DNA of 64,000 bases from a bacterium (lineage in GTDB: Bacteria; Bacteroidota; Bacteroidia; Cytophagales; Cyclobacteriaceae), in assembly GCA_024743255.1 (NCBI GenBank), contig JANSWY010000002.1:1-64000 (forward strand), read 5' to 3'. A program made the position numbers and the translations under genes. Within the stretch, counting starts at the first letter, position 1, and the number at the start of each line of letters is the position of its first letter. A model generated the notes under the pieces. That model worked only from the letters and a program-made list of their open reading frames with translations, had not been told where the DNA came from and ran no database searches. This document shows, in pieces, positions 9,370 to 19,292 of the stretch.

Positions 9370-10886
9370 TGATATACAATTCAAAGTTTCTAGAGCTTCT
9401 GGAAGCACTTCCATTTGAAAAAATCGTTTGTGAGAATGAGGGGAAATCTCTTTCAGCTGGGAAGTTGAGACAAGATAGCATTGCACTTGCTCTGTGGTTA
9501 AGTAATAAAGGAGTGGAAAGAGGTGATCACGTATTAATGGCTGCTGAAGGTGGTATCCAATTCTTAATTCTATTTTATGCATTGATCCACTTAAGAGCCA
9601 AAATAGCACTTGTAGATCCTCATATGGGTAGGCAGTTATATTGGGCAAAAGTACAGCAATTCAAACCTAAATATGCTTTTATTGATAGTAGGATTCTGTT
9701 ACTTCAAGAGCATCCGATTTTGAGATATTTTTATCTAAAAAGAGAAAATCCATTTTACATTCCGTACAGTAGATCGTATCAAATCTTTTCTACAGGATAT
9801 AAACTTCCTTTATTTCAAAAACATAAGAGGTTACCTAACAACCTAAATCTGAAAAAAGATCAGGAAATAATCAATGATAGTACCAATGATGAATTGGTAT
9901 TGGTCTATACTTCTGGCACTTTAGCTGAGCCTAAGGCAGTAGTCCATACTATGGAAAGTTTATATCAGAATATGATAGCGATTTCAACATTGCTTGATAA
10001 AAATCCCAATAATGCAATCATTACTCATTTGCCGCAATTTGCCATTATTGGGATGATGAATGGTTATAGAGTACAATTTTGGAAGGAATCTTATGCTCCG
10101 GCTAAGAAAATTGAATTAATTGAAAAGAATCAAATTACCTCTCTATTTGGGCCCCCCGCAGAATATTTAGAGTTAATAAATTATTGTGAAGCTGAAAAAA
10201 CTAGGTTCCCAGATTGTCTTGAGCATATACTTATTGGTTCTGCTCCCGTACTAAGGCCATTCCTTCAGTTATTACGCAACTATACAGATGCCAAAATCAC
10301 ATGTTTATATGGCATGACTGAAAACCTGGTCATAGCAAGTATAGATGGGGATGAGAAGATTCGATATGAAGGAGAAGGGGACTTACTGGGAAAACCATAT
10401 GCAGCAATTAATATGCATATTGAAGATGATCACGAGTTGAAGGTCAATTCACCATTGATGTATGAAAGATACTTTCACCTTGAAAACAGACCTGAATATC
10501 ACGAAACAGGTGACCTTGTTCAATTAGATTCAGAAGGTCGTTTGGTTATGATGGGGCGCAAGAAGAATATGATCATCAGAAGAAGCAAGAATATCTATCC
10601 TGGATTGTATGAGGATACTATATGCTCGATTCCTGGTATTCAGGATGCTGTGATGAGAGGTATTTATGACCATGAGCTGCATGATGAAAAAGTAGTGCTT
10701 GTAGTGGAAAGTGAAAATGGAATTTCAGAAGAGTCTATCATGAAACAACTCAAATCTGGTCCACATCAAATAGATAGTGATGTACTTCCGGATACGATTT
10801 TAAAGATGAAAATTCCACGGGCAGGAAGACAAATGAAGGTAAATCAGCAAGAGTTGGATAAACGTATTAAAGCTCAAATCTCCTAG
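9369..10886 (+). CDS. AMP-dependent acyl/aryl ligase (ANL superfamily, OleC-like context)
   Basis: A 505-aa adenylate-forming enzyme. The P-loop is YTSGTLAEPK (from residue 180). The A5-type motif is YGMTE, the A7/A8 region reads ETGDLV...GRKKNMI, and a candidate C-terminal catalytic lysine lies in GRQMKVNQQ. Such enzymes activate carboxylic acids as AMP esters. OleC relatives instead close beta-hydroxy acids to beta-lactones, and ligase-plus-KAS III pairs recall ole/nlt gene sets. No OleB (alpha/beta hydrolase) or OleD (reductase) lies beside it, so an ole pathway is not established. The start overlaps the ketosynthase stop by one base. No terminator is evident in the 129 bases downstream. 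Confidence 0.88.
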   Translation: MIYNSKFLELLEALPFEKIVCENEGKSLSAGKLRQDSIALALWLSNKGVERGDHVLMAAEGGIQFLILFYALIHLRAKIALVDPHMGRQLYWAKVQQFKPKYAFIDSRILLLQEHPILRYFYLKRENPFYIPYSRSYQIFSTGYKLPLFQKHKRLPNNLNLKKDQEIINDSTNDELVLVYTSGTLAEPKAVVHTMESLYQNMIAISTLLDKNPNNAIITHLPQFAIIGMMNGYRVQFWKESYAPAKKIELIEKNQITSLFGPPAEYLELINYCEAEKTRFPDCLEHILIGSAPVLRPFLQLLRNYTDAKITCLYGMTENLVIASIDGDEKIRYEGEGDLLGKPYAAINMHIEDDHELKVNSPLMYERYFHLENRPEYHETGDLVQLDSEGRLVMMGRKKNMIIRRSKNIYPGLYEDTICSIPGIQDAVMRGIYDHELHDEKVVLVVESENGISEESIMKQLKSGPHQIDSDVLPDTILKMKIPRAGRQMKVNQQELDKRIKAQIS

Positions 10887-11015
10887 ACCCGGAATTAAAT
10901 ACAGGGATTAAATCACATTCTTACTTGATAATTCTCATGTAGGGATGGACTGTCTGTTGGTAGCTTAGGTCACAAGCAGTGGAAATACTGTCATGTATCA
11001 TCTAAAAACAGACCG

Positions 11016-11375
11016 ATGGACCTTAAAATACAAGCTACACTTGATCAGGCTGAACAGCTTTATTATCAGGCTAAAGATGAACTCTGTAAGCCAGAAGAGG
11101 ACGTGGTGCCATATAGTGTGTGTCAAAGCTCCTTTAATTCAGTTACAAATTATCTAAACTCCTTTATACTAAGAAACGGTAGAGATTTGCCGTTGCAACC
11201 AGGAATTGAGGAACTTCTTACTCAATGCAGAGCAATTGATGAAAGGTTTCAGGATTTACACCTAAGCCCACTTTATGACCCTAAAAGGACAGAAGATGTC
11301 TGGATGAATATGGATACAGCACAGGACTTCCTGTCTATGGCTGAAAAAACCAGAAAGTTAGTTACTCAAGTATAA
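11016..11375 (+). CDS. Small HEPN-like helical protein
   Basis: A 119-aa, predicted all-helical, soluble protein. The pattern SSFNSVTNYLNSFILRNG followed by an amphipathic helix (IEELLTQCRAIDERF) resembles HEPN domains, which are often nucleotide- or RNA-related. The catalytic Rx4-6H motif of HEPN RNases is not visible, so an RNase role is unsupported. It ends 10 bases before the PFOR gene and is the first gene of the PFOR-Rnf operon, so it may assist assembly or regulation of that system. The family assignment is tentative. The 129-base leader (10887-11015) holds no hairpin I would call. Confidence 0.6.
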   Translation: MDLKIQATLDQAEQLYYQAKDELCKPEEDVVPYSVCQSSFNSVTNYLNSFILRNGRDLPLQPGIEELLTQCRAIDERFQDLHLSPLYDPKRTEDVWMNMDTAQDFLSMAEKTRKLVTQV

Positions 11376-11385
11376 TCAGGCACTA

Positions 11386-14300
11386 ATGGCTAAGAACAAT
11401 CCAAAGTATCCAGGTATAAGAGTAGCACTGGATGGAAACACTGCAGCAATCATGTGTGAAAGAGAATCATCTGATGCTGCCGGAGCATATCCAATTACAC
11501 CATCAACCCAAATGGGTGAATACTGGGCTGAAGAAGCAGCCAAAGGACATCTAAATATCTCTGATAAGCCACTAATATTCATTGAACCTGAAGGAGAACA
11601 TGCAGCCGCAGCAGTAACAGCAGGACTTTCAATGACTGGATTAAGAGCTTCAAACTTCTCGTCTGGTCAGGGGATTGCTTATATGCATGAATCTCTATAT
11701 GCGGCAGTTGGGAAGAGATTGACTTATGTCCTGAATATAGGAGCAAGAGCCATGACCAAAGCTACACTTAACGTGCATGCAGGTCATGATGACTACCACG
11801 CGATTGATGATACAGGGTTCTTCCAGCTATTTGCCAGAAATGCTCAACATGTAGCTGATTTAAATATAATAGCTCATAAAATAGCAGAGCAAGCGCTTAC
11901 TCCTGGTGTAGTAGCCCAGGATGGTTTTTTAACAACCCATTTAATAGAAAGTCTAAATCTGCCTGAAAGAGAACTAATTAAAGAATACTTAGGAAGACCT
12001 GATGATATAATTGAGTGTCCAACTCCTTCACAAAAAATTATTTATGGAGAAACCAGAAGAAGAATACCAGAGCTATGGGATGTTGACAATCCATTAATGG
12101 CAGGAATTGTCCAAAATCAGGACTCTTACATGCAAAGTGTTGCAGCACAAAGACCATTCTTCTTTGATCATATTCAGGAGATTACAGATAAAGCGTTTTC
12201 AGATTTCGCTGAACTAACAGGTCGGGAATATAGACGGGTAATGGATTACAAGATCAAAGACGCTGATTACCTTATTCTTGGTCAGGGAAGTATTATTCCT
12301 AGTGCAGAAGCTGTTGCGGATTATTTAAGGAAGACCAGAAAAATCAAAATTGGAGTTGTGGATCTGGTAATGTTTAGACCATTCCCAGCAGATATTCTGG
12401 CTAAGCTATTGAAAGGTAGGAAAGGAGTAGTGATTTTAGAAAGATTGGATCAACCATTAGCAGAGGATCTTCCAATTGCTCGTGAGGTAAGGTCTGCAAT
12501 TTCAAAATGTATCGAGAACGGTGTATACAAAGACAATAAACCTTATCCGGAACTTGAAAGCTATTCATCAAAAGATATTCCTCCGGTTTATTCAGGTTCA
12601 TTTGGTTTAGGAAGCCGGGATTTACAAGCAGAAGGAATAATCGGAGCTGTTGAGAACATGCTTCCAAATGGCGCTCAAAAGAAACAGTTTTACCTGTCCA
12701 TTGACTTTATAAAAGCAAATCCATTTACTCCCAAACAAAGAGCTCATCAGGAAACAATAACCAAGAACTACCCGAATGTACAGGAGTTGTCCGTAAGAGG
12801 CTCTGAAAACCCAAACCTAATGCCAGAAGGAGCAACAACTGTCAGGTTTCACTCAATTGGTGGGTGGGGTGCAATAACTACCGGTAAGAACCTGGCAATG
12901 ACGTTATTTGAATTGCTTGGTTATGATATCAAGGCTAACCCAAAATATGGTTCGGAGAAAAAGGGTCAGCCAACTACTTACTACTTATCAGCAGCGCCAG
13001 AACCAATCAGGATGAATTGTGAATACTTCTTTGTTGATGTGGTGCTTTCACCTGACCCTAATGTATTTAAACACACAAATGCTTTAGCCGGACTCAAGAA
13101 AGGTGGCTGCTTCATCATTCAAAGTGATAAGCATAAACCTGAGGATGTATGGAATGATATTCCTAAGCAATACCAAAAAATCATCATCGATAATGATATC
13201 CATGTATTCTACGTTGATGGTTTTAAAATCGCCAGAGAAGAAGCCACTGATCCGGAACTTCAACTTCGAATGCAGGGAATCGCATTTCAAGGAGCATTCT
13301 TTGCTGCTTCTCCTTTAATGGCAAACGCCAAACTTTCGGAAGTAGAGTTACTTAAGGCAATAGAGGATCAACTTCAACACAAGTTTGGAGCTAAAGGCCA
13401 AAGGGTGGTTGAGGACAACATGAGAGTTGTTAAAAGAGGTTTTGATGAAGTTCATGAAATAAGAAGAAAGGAGCTTTCTAATGCATCAAATAATGGATCA
13501 AGCTCAATGTTCCCTGAACCGGTTGTACCAACTATGATGAAAAACCTACCTCAAAGCGAATCAAAGCTTAGTGACATTCACAGGTTTTGGGAGCAAACTG
13601 GTAACTTCTACGCTCAGGGTTTGGGTAACGACAATATAACAGATCCATTTATAGGTTTAAGTGTAATGCCTGCTGTATCATCTGTATTCAGGGACATGAC
13701 TGGTATTAGGTTCGAGCACCCGGAATGGATACCTAACAATTGTACAGCATGTGGAAATTGCTACACAGTTTGCCCTGACACAGCAATCCCTGGTTTAGTT
13801 AATGAACTATCTGAAGTTCTGGACACAGTTTTGAAGCGTGTTAAGAAAAAGCATGATACAAAGCTTCTACAGAAGGCAACTAGGGTTCTGGAAGGGAAGG
13901 TAAGAGGATTGTTTAATTCAAAACACAATGGAGCAACTGTCAATAACCTGATACAGGATGCTATTGATCAAATGATTACTGAAGACGACCAAAACAAAGA
14001 ATTAATTCGGGAATTCGGATGGTTTAGGGAAGAATTGGGTGACTTCAAATTTGCTCTCACAAGACCATATTATGAAGTAAACGAGAACAAAGAAGCTGGA
14101 AGTGGTGGTTTATTTAGCATCACCATCAATCCAAATACTTGTAAAGGCTGTATGGAATGTATTGAGGTCTGTAACGATGATGCATTAAGACCGATTATAC
14201 AAACCGAAGGGTCCATTGCGAAGCTGAGAGATGATTGGGAATTTTGGATGGACTTACCGAGTACACCAGATAAATATAAGAGAATTGATGACCTGGAAGA

Positions 14301-16278
14301 GAAGATCGGACCTCTTGAAACTATTCTTTTGAATAAAGATGCATATTTAAATTTTGCAAGTGGTGATGGAGCTTGTCTGGGATGTTCGGAAAAGTCTGTA
14401 GTTCACCTTTTTGTTGCTACTGTGGAATCATTAATGCAACCAAGAATAAAGAAACATATTCAACACCTGGATGATTTAATTTCCAAGCTGGAGAGTCATT
14501 TTCAATCAAAATTACTGGAGTCTGTTGATGTTAGTGATAGTGAATTAATATCAAATGTGATCTCTAATTCCGGCAACAAAGACTTGTCAGTTTCTGAGTT
14601 GACATCTGCAATAGAATCATCAAAAGAAACTCATCCAATTGATCAGGAATGGTTGAATGATGTAACACAAGTACTCAAGAAACTAAAGCATCTTAAGTGG
14701 CAATACACAACAGGTACAACTGGCAAAGGAAGATCCAATATGGGATTAACTAATGCAACAGGTTGTACGTCAGTTTGGGGTAGTACTTACCCATATAATC
14801 CTTATCCATTCCCTTGGGCAAATCACCTATTTCAGGATTCTACATCTATGGCTATGGGTATTTTTGAAGGTCATATGTCAAAGATGGCAGATGGTTTTAA
14901 GGCCATTAGAAAAGCTGAAATGTTGATCAATGGAAATTTCAATGAAAGGGAACATAAAGACTTCTTTACCTACTTCAATTGGGAACAATTCTCTGATGAG
15001 GAATGGCTACTTTGTCCACCTGTAGTAGCACTTGGTGGGGATGGGGCCATGTATGACATTGGTTTCCAGAACCTCTCAAGAATGATGGCCTCAGGTAAAC
15101 CGATCAAAGTCATTGTAGTTGATACTCAGGTTTATTCCAACACTGGTGGACAAGCCTGTACCTCTGGATTTATTGGTCAGGTCTCTGATATGGCACAGTA
15201 TGGTAAAGTTTGGAAAGGTAAACCAGAACCAAGAAAGGAGATAGGCTTGATAGCTCTGGCACATAGAAACACCTATGTAATGCAGGGCACTCTATCAAAT
15301 ACCAGTCATATGATTGAAGGATTCATAGATGGGTTGATGGCTAAAAGGCCTGCATTATTCAATCTTTATACAACCTGCCAACCCGAACATGGGGTTGCTG
15401 ACGATTTAGGAGTTCATCAAGCGAAACTAGCCGTAGAATCAAGAGCATATCCAGTATTTAAATATGATCCTGAAAAGGGGAAAACAATTAAGGAATCATT
15501 TGATATTTCAGGCAATCCAGCAATTAATGATACCTGGCCTACTTATGATTTGAAATACATTGAAAACGGATATGAGAAATCAATGACCTTGCCTATGACT
15601 TTCGCAGATTTTGCTATCACAGAAGCAAGATTCAGAAAGCATTTCCGTATGGTGCCAAGAGATAATTGGAATGATAATATGGTGATGTTAACTGAATTCC
15701 TGGAGATGGATGAATCAGAAAGAGAAGGTAAGTTTCCATTTATCTGGGCGGTAAACAGAAAACAGCAACTTAATAAGGTTCTGGTTGCCAAAACCATTGT
15801 GGAATCCTGTGAAGAGCGAAGAGACTTCTGGTTAATGATCAAGGACTTAGCAGGAGTTAAAGAAGAATCGGTTCAGGAGCCAAATCAGGAAGAAAGAATA
15901 AAGGCAGAGGTCGTTAGCAACATAGCTAAGAGTCTAATGAAACTGGCCGATGGGGATTTGAATGGAAGTCTAAACGATGTAGAAATTGACTTAAACGGGG
16001 ATCAAACAAAACAGAAAGAATCAGAAAACGGTCAATACATTGCTCCCTGGTTAGAAACAGAACATTGCACAAGTTGTGATGAATGCATCAATATCAACAA
16101 TAAGATCTTCGCTTACAATGAAGATAAAAAAGCCTACATAGCTGATCCATTGGCAGGATCTTACGAGGATATTGTAAAAGCAGCAGAGAAGTGTACAGCT
16201 CAAGTAATTCATCCTGGCTATCCGAAGGATTCCGGAGTAGAGGAGAAGTGGATCAAAAGAGCTGAGAAATATAACTAA
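11386..16278 (+). CDS. nifJ: Pyruvate:ferredoxin (flavodoxin) oxidoreductase, oversized form
   Basis: Converts pyruvate (or another 2-oxoacid) and CoA to acyl-CoA and CO2 with reduction of ferredoxin. Domain order: alpha/pyrimidine-binding (about 1-250), domain II (about 260-440), gamma (about 480-680), a two-cluster ferredoxin domain with CTACGNCYTVCP at 786 and CKGCMECIEVC at 919, then the TPP-binding beta domain with ACLGC, ATGCTSVWG and the GDG motif at about 1219. At 1630 aa it is some 400 residues longer than ordinary PFOR (about 1170-1230). Extra length lies between the two clusters (about 120 residues, normally under 60), before the beta domain core, and at the C-terminus. The tail adds CxxCxxC at 1561-1567 plus Cys1603, a probable extra [4Fe-4S] centre. 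The first gene of the rnf set begins 5 bases downstream. Confidence 0.93.
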   Translation: MAKNNPKYPGIRVALDGNTAAIMCERESSDAAGAYPITPSTQMGEYWAEEAAKGHLNISDKPLIFIEPEGEHAAAAVTAGLSMTGLRASNFSSGQGIAYMHESLYAAVGKRLTYVLNIGARAMTKATLNVHAGHDDYHAIDDTGFFQLFARNAQHVADLNIIAHKIAEQALTPGVVAQDGFLTTHLIESLNLPERELIKEYLGRPDDIIECPTPSQKIIYGETRRRIPELWDVDNPLMAGIVQNQDSYMQSVAAQRPFFFDHIQEITDKAFSDFAELTGREYRRVMDYKIKDADYLILGQGSIIPSAEAVADYLRKTRKIKIGVVDLVMFRPFPADILAKLLKGRKGVVILERLDQPLAEDLPIAREVRSAISKCIENGVYKDNKPYPELESYSSKDIPPVYSGSFGLGSRDLQAEGIIGAVENMLPNGAQKKQFYLSIDFIKANPFTPKQRAHQETITKNYPNVQELSVRGSENPNLMPEGATTVRFHSIGGWGAITTGKNLAMTLFELLGYDIKANPKYGSEKKGQPTTYYLSAAPEPIRMNCEYFFVDVVLSPDPNVFKHTNALAGLKKGGCFIIQSDKHKPEDVWNDIPKQYQKIIIDNDIHVFYVDGFKIAREEATDPELQLRMQGIAFQGAFFAASPLMANAKLSEVELLKAIEDQLQHKFGAKGQRVVEDNMRVVKRGFDEVHEIRRKELSNASNNGSSSMFPEPVVPTMMKNLPQSESKLSDIHRFWEQTGNFYAQGLGNDNITDPFIGLSVMPAVSSVFRDMTGIRFEHPEWIPNNCTACGNCYTVCPDTAIPGLVNELSEVLDTVLKRVKKKHDTKLLQKATRVLEGKVRGLFNSKHNGATVNNLIQDAIDQMITEDDQNKELIREFGWFREELGDFKFALTRPYYEVNENKEAGSGGLFSITINPNTCKGCMECIEVCNDDALRPIIQTEGSIAKLRDDWEFWMDLPSTPDKYKRIDDLEEKIGPLETILLNKDAYLNFASGDGACLGCSEKSVVHLFVATVESLMQPRIKKHIQHLDDLISKLESHFQSKLLESVDVSDSELISNVISNSGNKDLSVSELTSAIESSKETHPIDQEWLNDVTQVLKKLKHLKWQYTTGTTGKGRSNMGLTNATGCTSVWGSTYPYNPYPFPWANHLFQDSTSMAMGIFEGHMSKMADGFKAIRKAEMLINGNFNEREHKDFFTYFNWEQFSDEEWLLCPPVVALGGDGAMYDIGFQNLSRMMASGKPIKVIVVDTQVYSNTGGQACTSGFIGQVSDMAQYGKVWKGKPEPRKEIGLIALAHRNTYVMQGTLSNTSHMIEGFIDGLMAKRPALFNLYTTCQPEHGVADDLGVHQAKLAVESRAYPVFKYDPEKGKTIKESFDISGNPAINDTWPTYDLKYIENGYEKSMTLPMTFADFAITEARFRKHFRMVPRDNWNDNMVMLTEFLEMDESEREGKFPFIWAVNRKQQLNKVLVAKTIVESCEERRDFWLMIKDLAGVKEESVQEPNQEERIKAEVVSNIAKSLMKLADGDLNGSLNDVEIDLNGDQTKQKESENGQYIAPWLETEHCTSCDECININNKIFAYNEDKKAYIADPLAGSYEDIVKAAEKCTAQVIHPGYPKDSGVEEKWIKRAEKYN

Positions 16279-16283
16279 TTGCT

Positions 16284-17621
16284 ATGCTCAGCTTTTTTAA
16301 CAAAACATTTAAGCACGGCATTCATCCTCCTGATTATAAATCAGATACAAAGGATCTTCCTATACGGCAATTGGAATTTGCTCCAGTGATGATTCTTCCT
16401 TTAAGTCAAAGTATTGGTAATCAACCAAAGCTTTTAGTAAAAGAAGGTGATGAAGTAGTTAGAGGGCAATTAATCGCAACTCCAGACGGCTATATGTCCG
16501 TTGCACTCCATGCTCCAATATCAGGTAAGATCAGAAAAATTGGAAAAGTACCCTCAATTACAGGAAAGATGGTGGATGGTATTTATATCGAATCAGCACC
16601 ATGGTCAACTCAGCAAATTCAGGGTGATCAAGGGACCAATTTAGAAAGTTCCAGTGCAGATGAAATCCTTAATGCAATTCAGAATGCCGGTATAGTTGGT
16701 CTGGGTGGAGCTGCATTTCCTACTCATGTCAAGTTGAAAATTCCAGATGGTAAGCAATGTGATGTGTTGATCATAAATGGTATTGAATGTGAACCATTCC
16801 TGACCACCGACCATAGAGTAATGTTGGAGCAGGCTAATGATATCTTCACTGGAATTCAATATTTAATGAAGGCTACAGGTGCACCAAGAACAATTATTGG
16901 TATTGAAGCTAACAAACAGGATGCAGCAGATCACCTTAAAACATTCATAAGAAGCAATAAAAATATTGAAGTAAAAGTGGTGCCAGTGAAGTATCCTCAA
17001 GGAGCAGAAAAGATGCTCATTACTTCTCTTTTAAATAGAGAGGTGCCATCTGGAGGATTACCAATTGAATGTAATGCTGTTGTGGTGAATGTGGCTACCA
17101 CAGCTGAAATTGGTCGCTTACTCCCAACAGGAAAGGGAATTCAGGAAAGAGTAATTACCGTAACTGGACCTGCTGTTAAGGAGAAAGGAAATTATCTAGT
17201 TCCAATTGGAACTCCTCTCAGGTATTTATTAGAAAGTGTTGGAGTTGAAACGGATAAGATAAGCGAGTTATATATGGGTGGACCAATGATGGGTACAGCC
17301 ATTTCAAATCTTGATATTTCAATAACTAAGGGAACTTCCGGGATTGTAGCTTTTACTAATGAAGATGTAGTAAGAAACGAAAAGGTTTATCCATGCATTC
17401 GCTGTGGAGCATGCGTTGATGCATGTCCAATATCTCTGAATCCGAGCAAATTAGGTGTTCTGGCTAAGTATGAGGCCTATGATGAGATGGCTAAAAAGTA
17501 CAATTTACTTGATTGCTTTGAATGCGGGTCATGCTCTTATGTTTGTCCGTCCCATATTCCATTAGTACAGTATTTCCGGATGTCCAAAAGAATTGTCAGA
17601 AAGCGTAAATCAGTAACCTAA
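16284..17621 (+). CDS. rnfC: Rnf complex subunit C
   Basis: Peripheral NADH-interacting subunit of the Rnf ferredoxin:NAD+ oxidoreductase, 445 aa. It has an N-terminal lipoyl-like RnfC domain, a flavin/NAD-binding region with GLGGAAFPTHVK, an SLBB region, and two [4Fe-4S] motifs, CIRCGACVDACP at residue 371 and CFECGSCSYVCP at 411. The length is close to the compact RnfC forms that lack the alanine-rich C-terminal extension of E. coli. It follows PFOR by 5 bases and overlaps rnfD (TAATG), so it is part of one transcript. The complex couples ferredoxin/NAD+ electron transfer to ion (H+ or Na+) movement. Confidence 0.95.
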   Translation: MLSFFNKTFKHGIHPPDYKSDTKDLPIRQLEFAPVMILPLSQSIGNQPKLLVKEGDEVVRGQLIATPDGYMSVALHAPISGKIRKIGKVPSITGKMVDGIYIESAPWSTQQIQGDQGTNLESSSADEILNAIQNAGIVGLGGAAFPTHVKLKIPDGKQCDVLIINGIECEPFLTTDHRVMLEQANDIFTGIQYLMKATGAPRTIIGIEANKQDAADHLKTFIRSNKNIEVKVVPVKYPQGAEKMLITSLLNREVPSGGLPIECNAVVVNVATTAEIGRLLPTGKGIQERVITVTGPAVKEKGNYLVPIGTPLRYLLESVGVETDKISELYMGGPMMGTAISNLDISITKGTSGIVAFTNEDVVRNEKVYPCIRCGACVDACPISLNPSKLGVLAKYEAYDEMAKKYNLLDCFECGSCSYVCPSHIPLVQYFRMSKRIVRKRKSVT

Positions 17622-18625
17622 TGCAGCAGACTACCTTAAATATCAGTACATCTCCCCACCTTACTAAAGGCATTAGTACTAATACGATTATGCTTCATGT
17701 CGTATATGCCATGTTACCAGTAGTGGGATTCGCTTTTTATGGTTTTGGGCTTAATGCCTTATTGATTGTGGTAACATCAGTATTTGCTTGTGTTTTAACT
17801 GAGCATGTATTGTGCAGGGTTACAGGAAAGAATACAACAGTCAATGACTGGTCCGCGGTGATCACTGGGATTCTACTAGCACTTACACTTCCTCCAATAT
17901 TTCCATTATGGATGACGTTTTTTGGAGGTTTCATTGCTATTGCTGTAGGAAAGTTTGCATTTGGTGGTTTAGGGTATAACGTGTTTAATCCAGCTTTGGT
18001 AGGAAGAGCTGGTTTACAAGCAGCATTTCCAGTAGCTATAACTACCTGGTACCCTGCAATGGATGTGTCACGATTTACTTCTGTAAATCAATCATTACTC
18101 GCCATCCCCCTTATGAAGCCAGAGGTAGATGCGTTTTCAGGAGCAACTCCTTTGTCTGCATTCAAATTTGAAGGCGTTGCTACCGCTGGTGATCAATTGT
18201 TTTTAGGGTTTGTAAGTGGATCATTGGGTGAAACATCTGCTCTGTTAATATTGATTGGCGGACTTTATCTGGTTATTCGAAATTTCATGAATTGGAGAAT
18301 TCCAGTTGCAATCGTGATAACTGTTTTCACTTTTAGCTGGCTGATGAACATGATTGATAGTACCAAATATCCGGATCCAGTATTCATGTTATTTGCAGGA
18401 GGCCTAATGTTGGGAGCGGTCTTTATGGCTACCGATATGGTGGCATCACCTTTGACACCTCTTGGAGTAACTGTATATGGCATCATTATCGGATTACTAA
18501 TAATCGTAATCCGCCTTTGGGGTGGTTTGCCAGAAGGAGTCATGTATGCAATTCTTATTGGAAATGCGGTATCTCCACACATTGATAACTTAATTAAACA
18601 CAGGGTATATGGAACAAGTAAGTAG
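17621..18625 (+). CDS. rnfD: Rnf complex subunit D
   Basis: A 334-aa integral membrane protein with about nine or ten hydrophobic segments. The covalent-FMN attachment motif SGATPLSAF is present, with Thr176 the expected flavin-linked residue. It belongs to the NqrB/RnfD family and forms part of the ion-translocating core. It overlaps rnfC by one base and rnfG by 17 bases. FMN transfer to this Thr needs an ApbE flavin transferase, which is not encoded in the window. Confidence 0.95.
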   Translation: MQQTTLNISTSPHLTKGISTNTIMLHVVYAMLPVVGFAFYGFGLNALLIVVTSVFACVLTEHVLCRVTGKNTTVNDWSAVITGILLALTLPPIFPLWMTFFGGFIAIAVGKFAFGGLGYNVFNPALVGRAGLQAAFPVAITTWYPAMDVSRFTSVNQSLLAIPLMKPEVDAFSGATPLSAFKFEGVATAGDQLFLGFVSGSLGETSALLILIGGLYLVIRNFMNWRIPVAIVITVFTFSWLMNMIDSTKYPDPVFMLFAGGLMLGAVFMATDMVASPLTPLGVTVYGIIIGLLIIVIRLWGGLPEGVMYAILIGNAVSPHIDNLIKHRVYGTSK

Positions 18626-19292
18626 CCCTAAAGAATCGAGAAATGAGCAAACCAACGGTTTAAAAATGCTCAGAGCAATGGTAAGTATTGGAGCTTTATG
18701 TGGCTTATTAATTGTATTGACATTTGAAGGAAGTGAACCAAGAATAAATACTCTAAGGGCAGAAGCTCTTAAAAAGGCTGTCTTTAAAGTATTACCACCT
18801 ACTGCAAGCATTCAAGGATTTGGGTTTAATGGTGACATTTTTGTGAAAACGGATAACGAATCGGAGGTGGTTTTATATGCTGGATATAATGACTCCAACG
18901 AGTTGTCTGGTCTTGCAATCATAGCTCAAAGTCAGGGCTATGCTGATATCATCAAAATACTTTACGGATATGACATTGAAAATCAAAAAGTTGTTGGTTT
19001 TCATGTATTGGAAAGCAAAGAGACTCCAGGATTGGGTGATAAGATTGAGAAAGATCCCGAGTTTCTGGAAAACTTTAAAAGTCTTGATGCAACAATCAAC
19101 CTAACCGATAAAGCTCTCATAAACCAAGTTGTTACGGTTAAAAGTGGGACTAAACAAAACTCATGGGAAATAGATGGGATTACGGGCGCAACAATTTCAA
19201 GCAGGGCAATTGGTGATGCAATAAATAAAAGTCTCCAGAATATGGGAGCGATCATTCAGGTGCACAAAGAAAATTTCGAATTGAATGAGTAA
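18609..19292 (+). CDS. rnfG: Rnf complex subunit G
   Basis: A 227-aa membrane-anchored flavoprotein subunit (NqrC/RnfG family). One N-terminal transmembrane helix (about 19-38) precedes a periplasmic FMN-binding domain with the motif DGITGATISS. Thr195 is the predicted covalent FMN site. The start lies within the end of rnfD and the stop overlaps rnfE by 8 bases, consistent with stoichiometric co-translation. Confidence 0.94.
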   Translation: MEQVSSPKESRNEQTNGLKMLRAMVSIGALCGLLIVLTFEGSEPRINTLRAEALKKAVFKVLPPTASIQGFGFNGDIFVKTDNESEVVLYAGYNDSNELSGLAIIAQSQGYADIIKILYGYDIENQKVVGFHVLESKETPGLGDKIEKDPEFLENFKSLDATINLTDKALINQVVTVKSGTKQNSWEIDGITGATISSRAIGDAINKSLQNMGAIIQVHKENFELNE

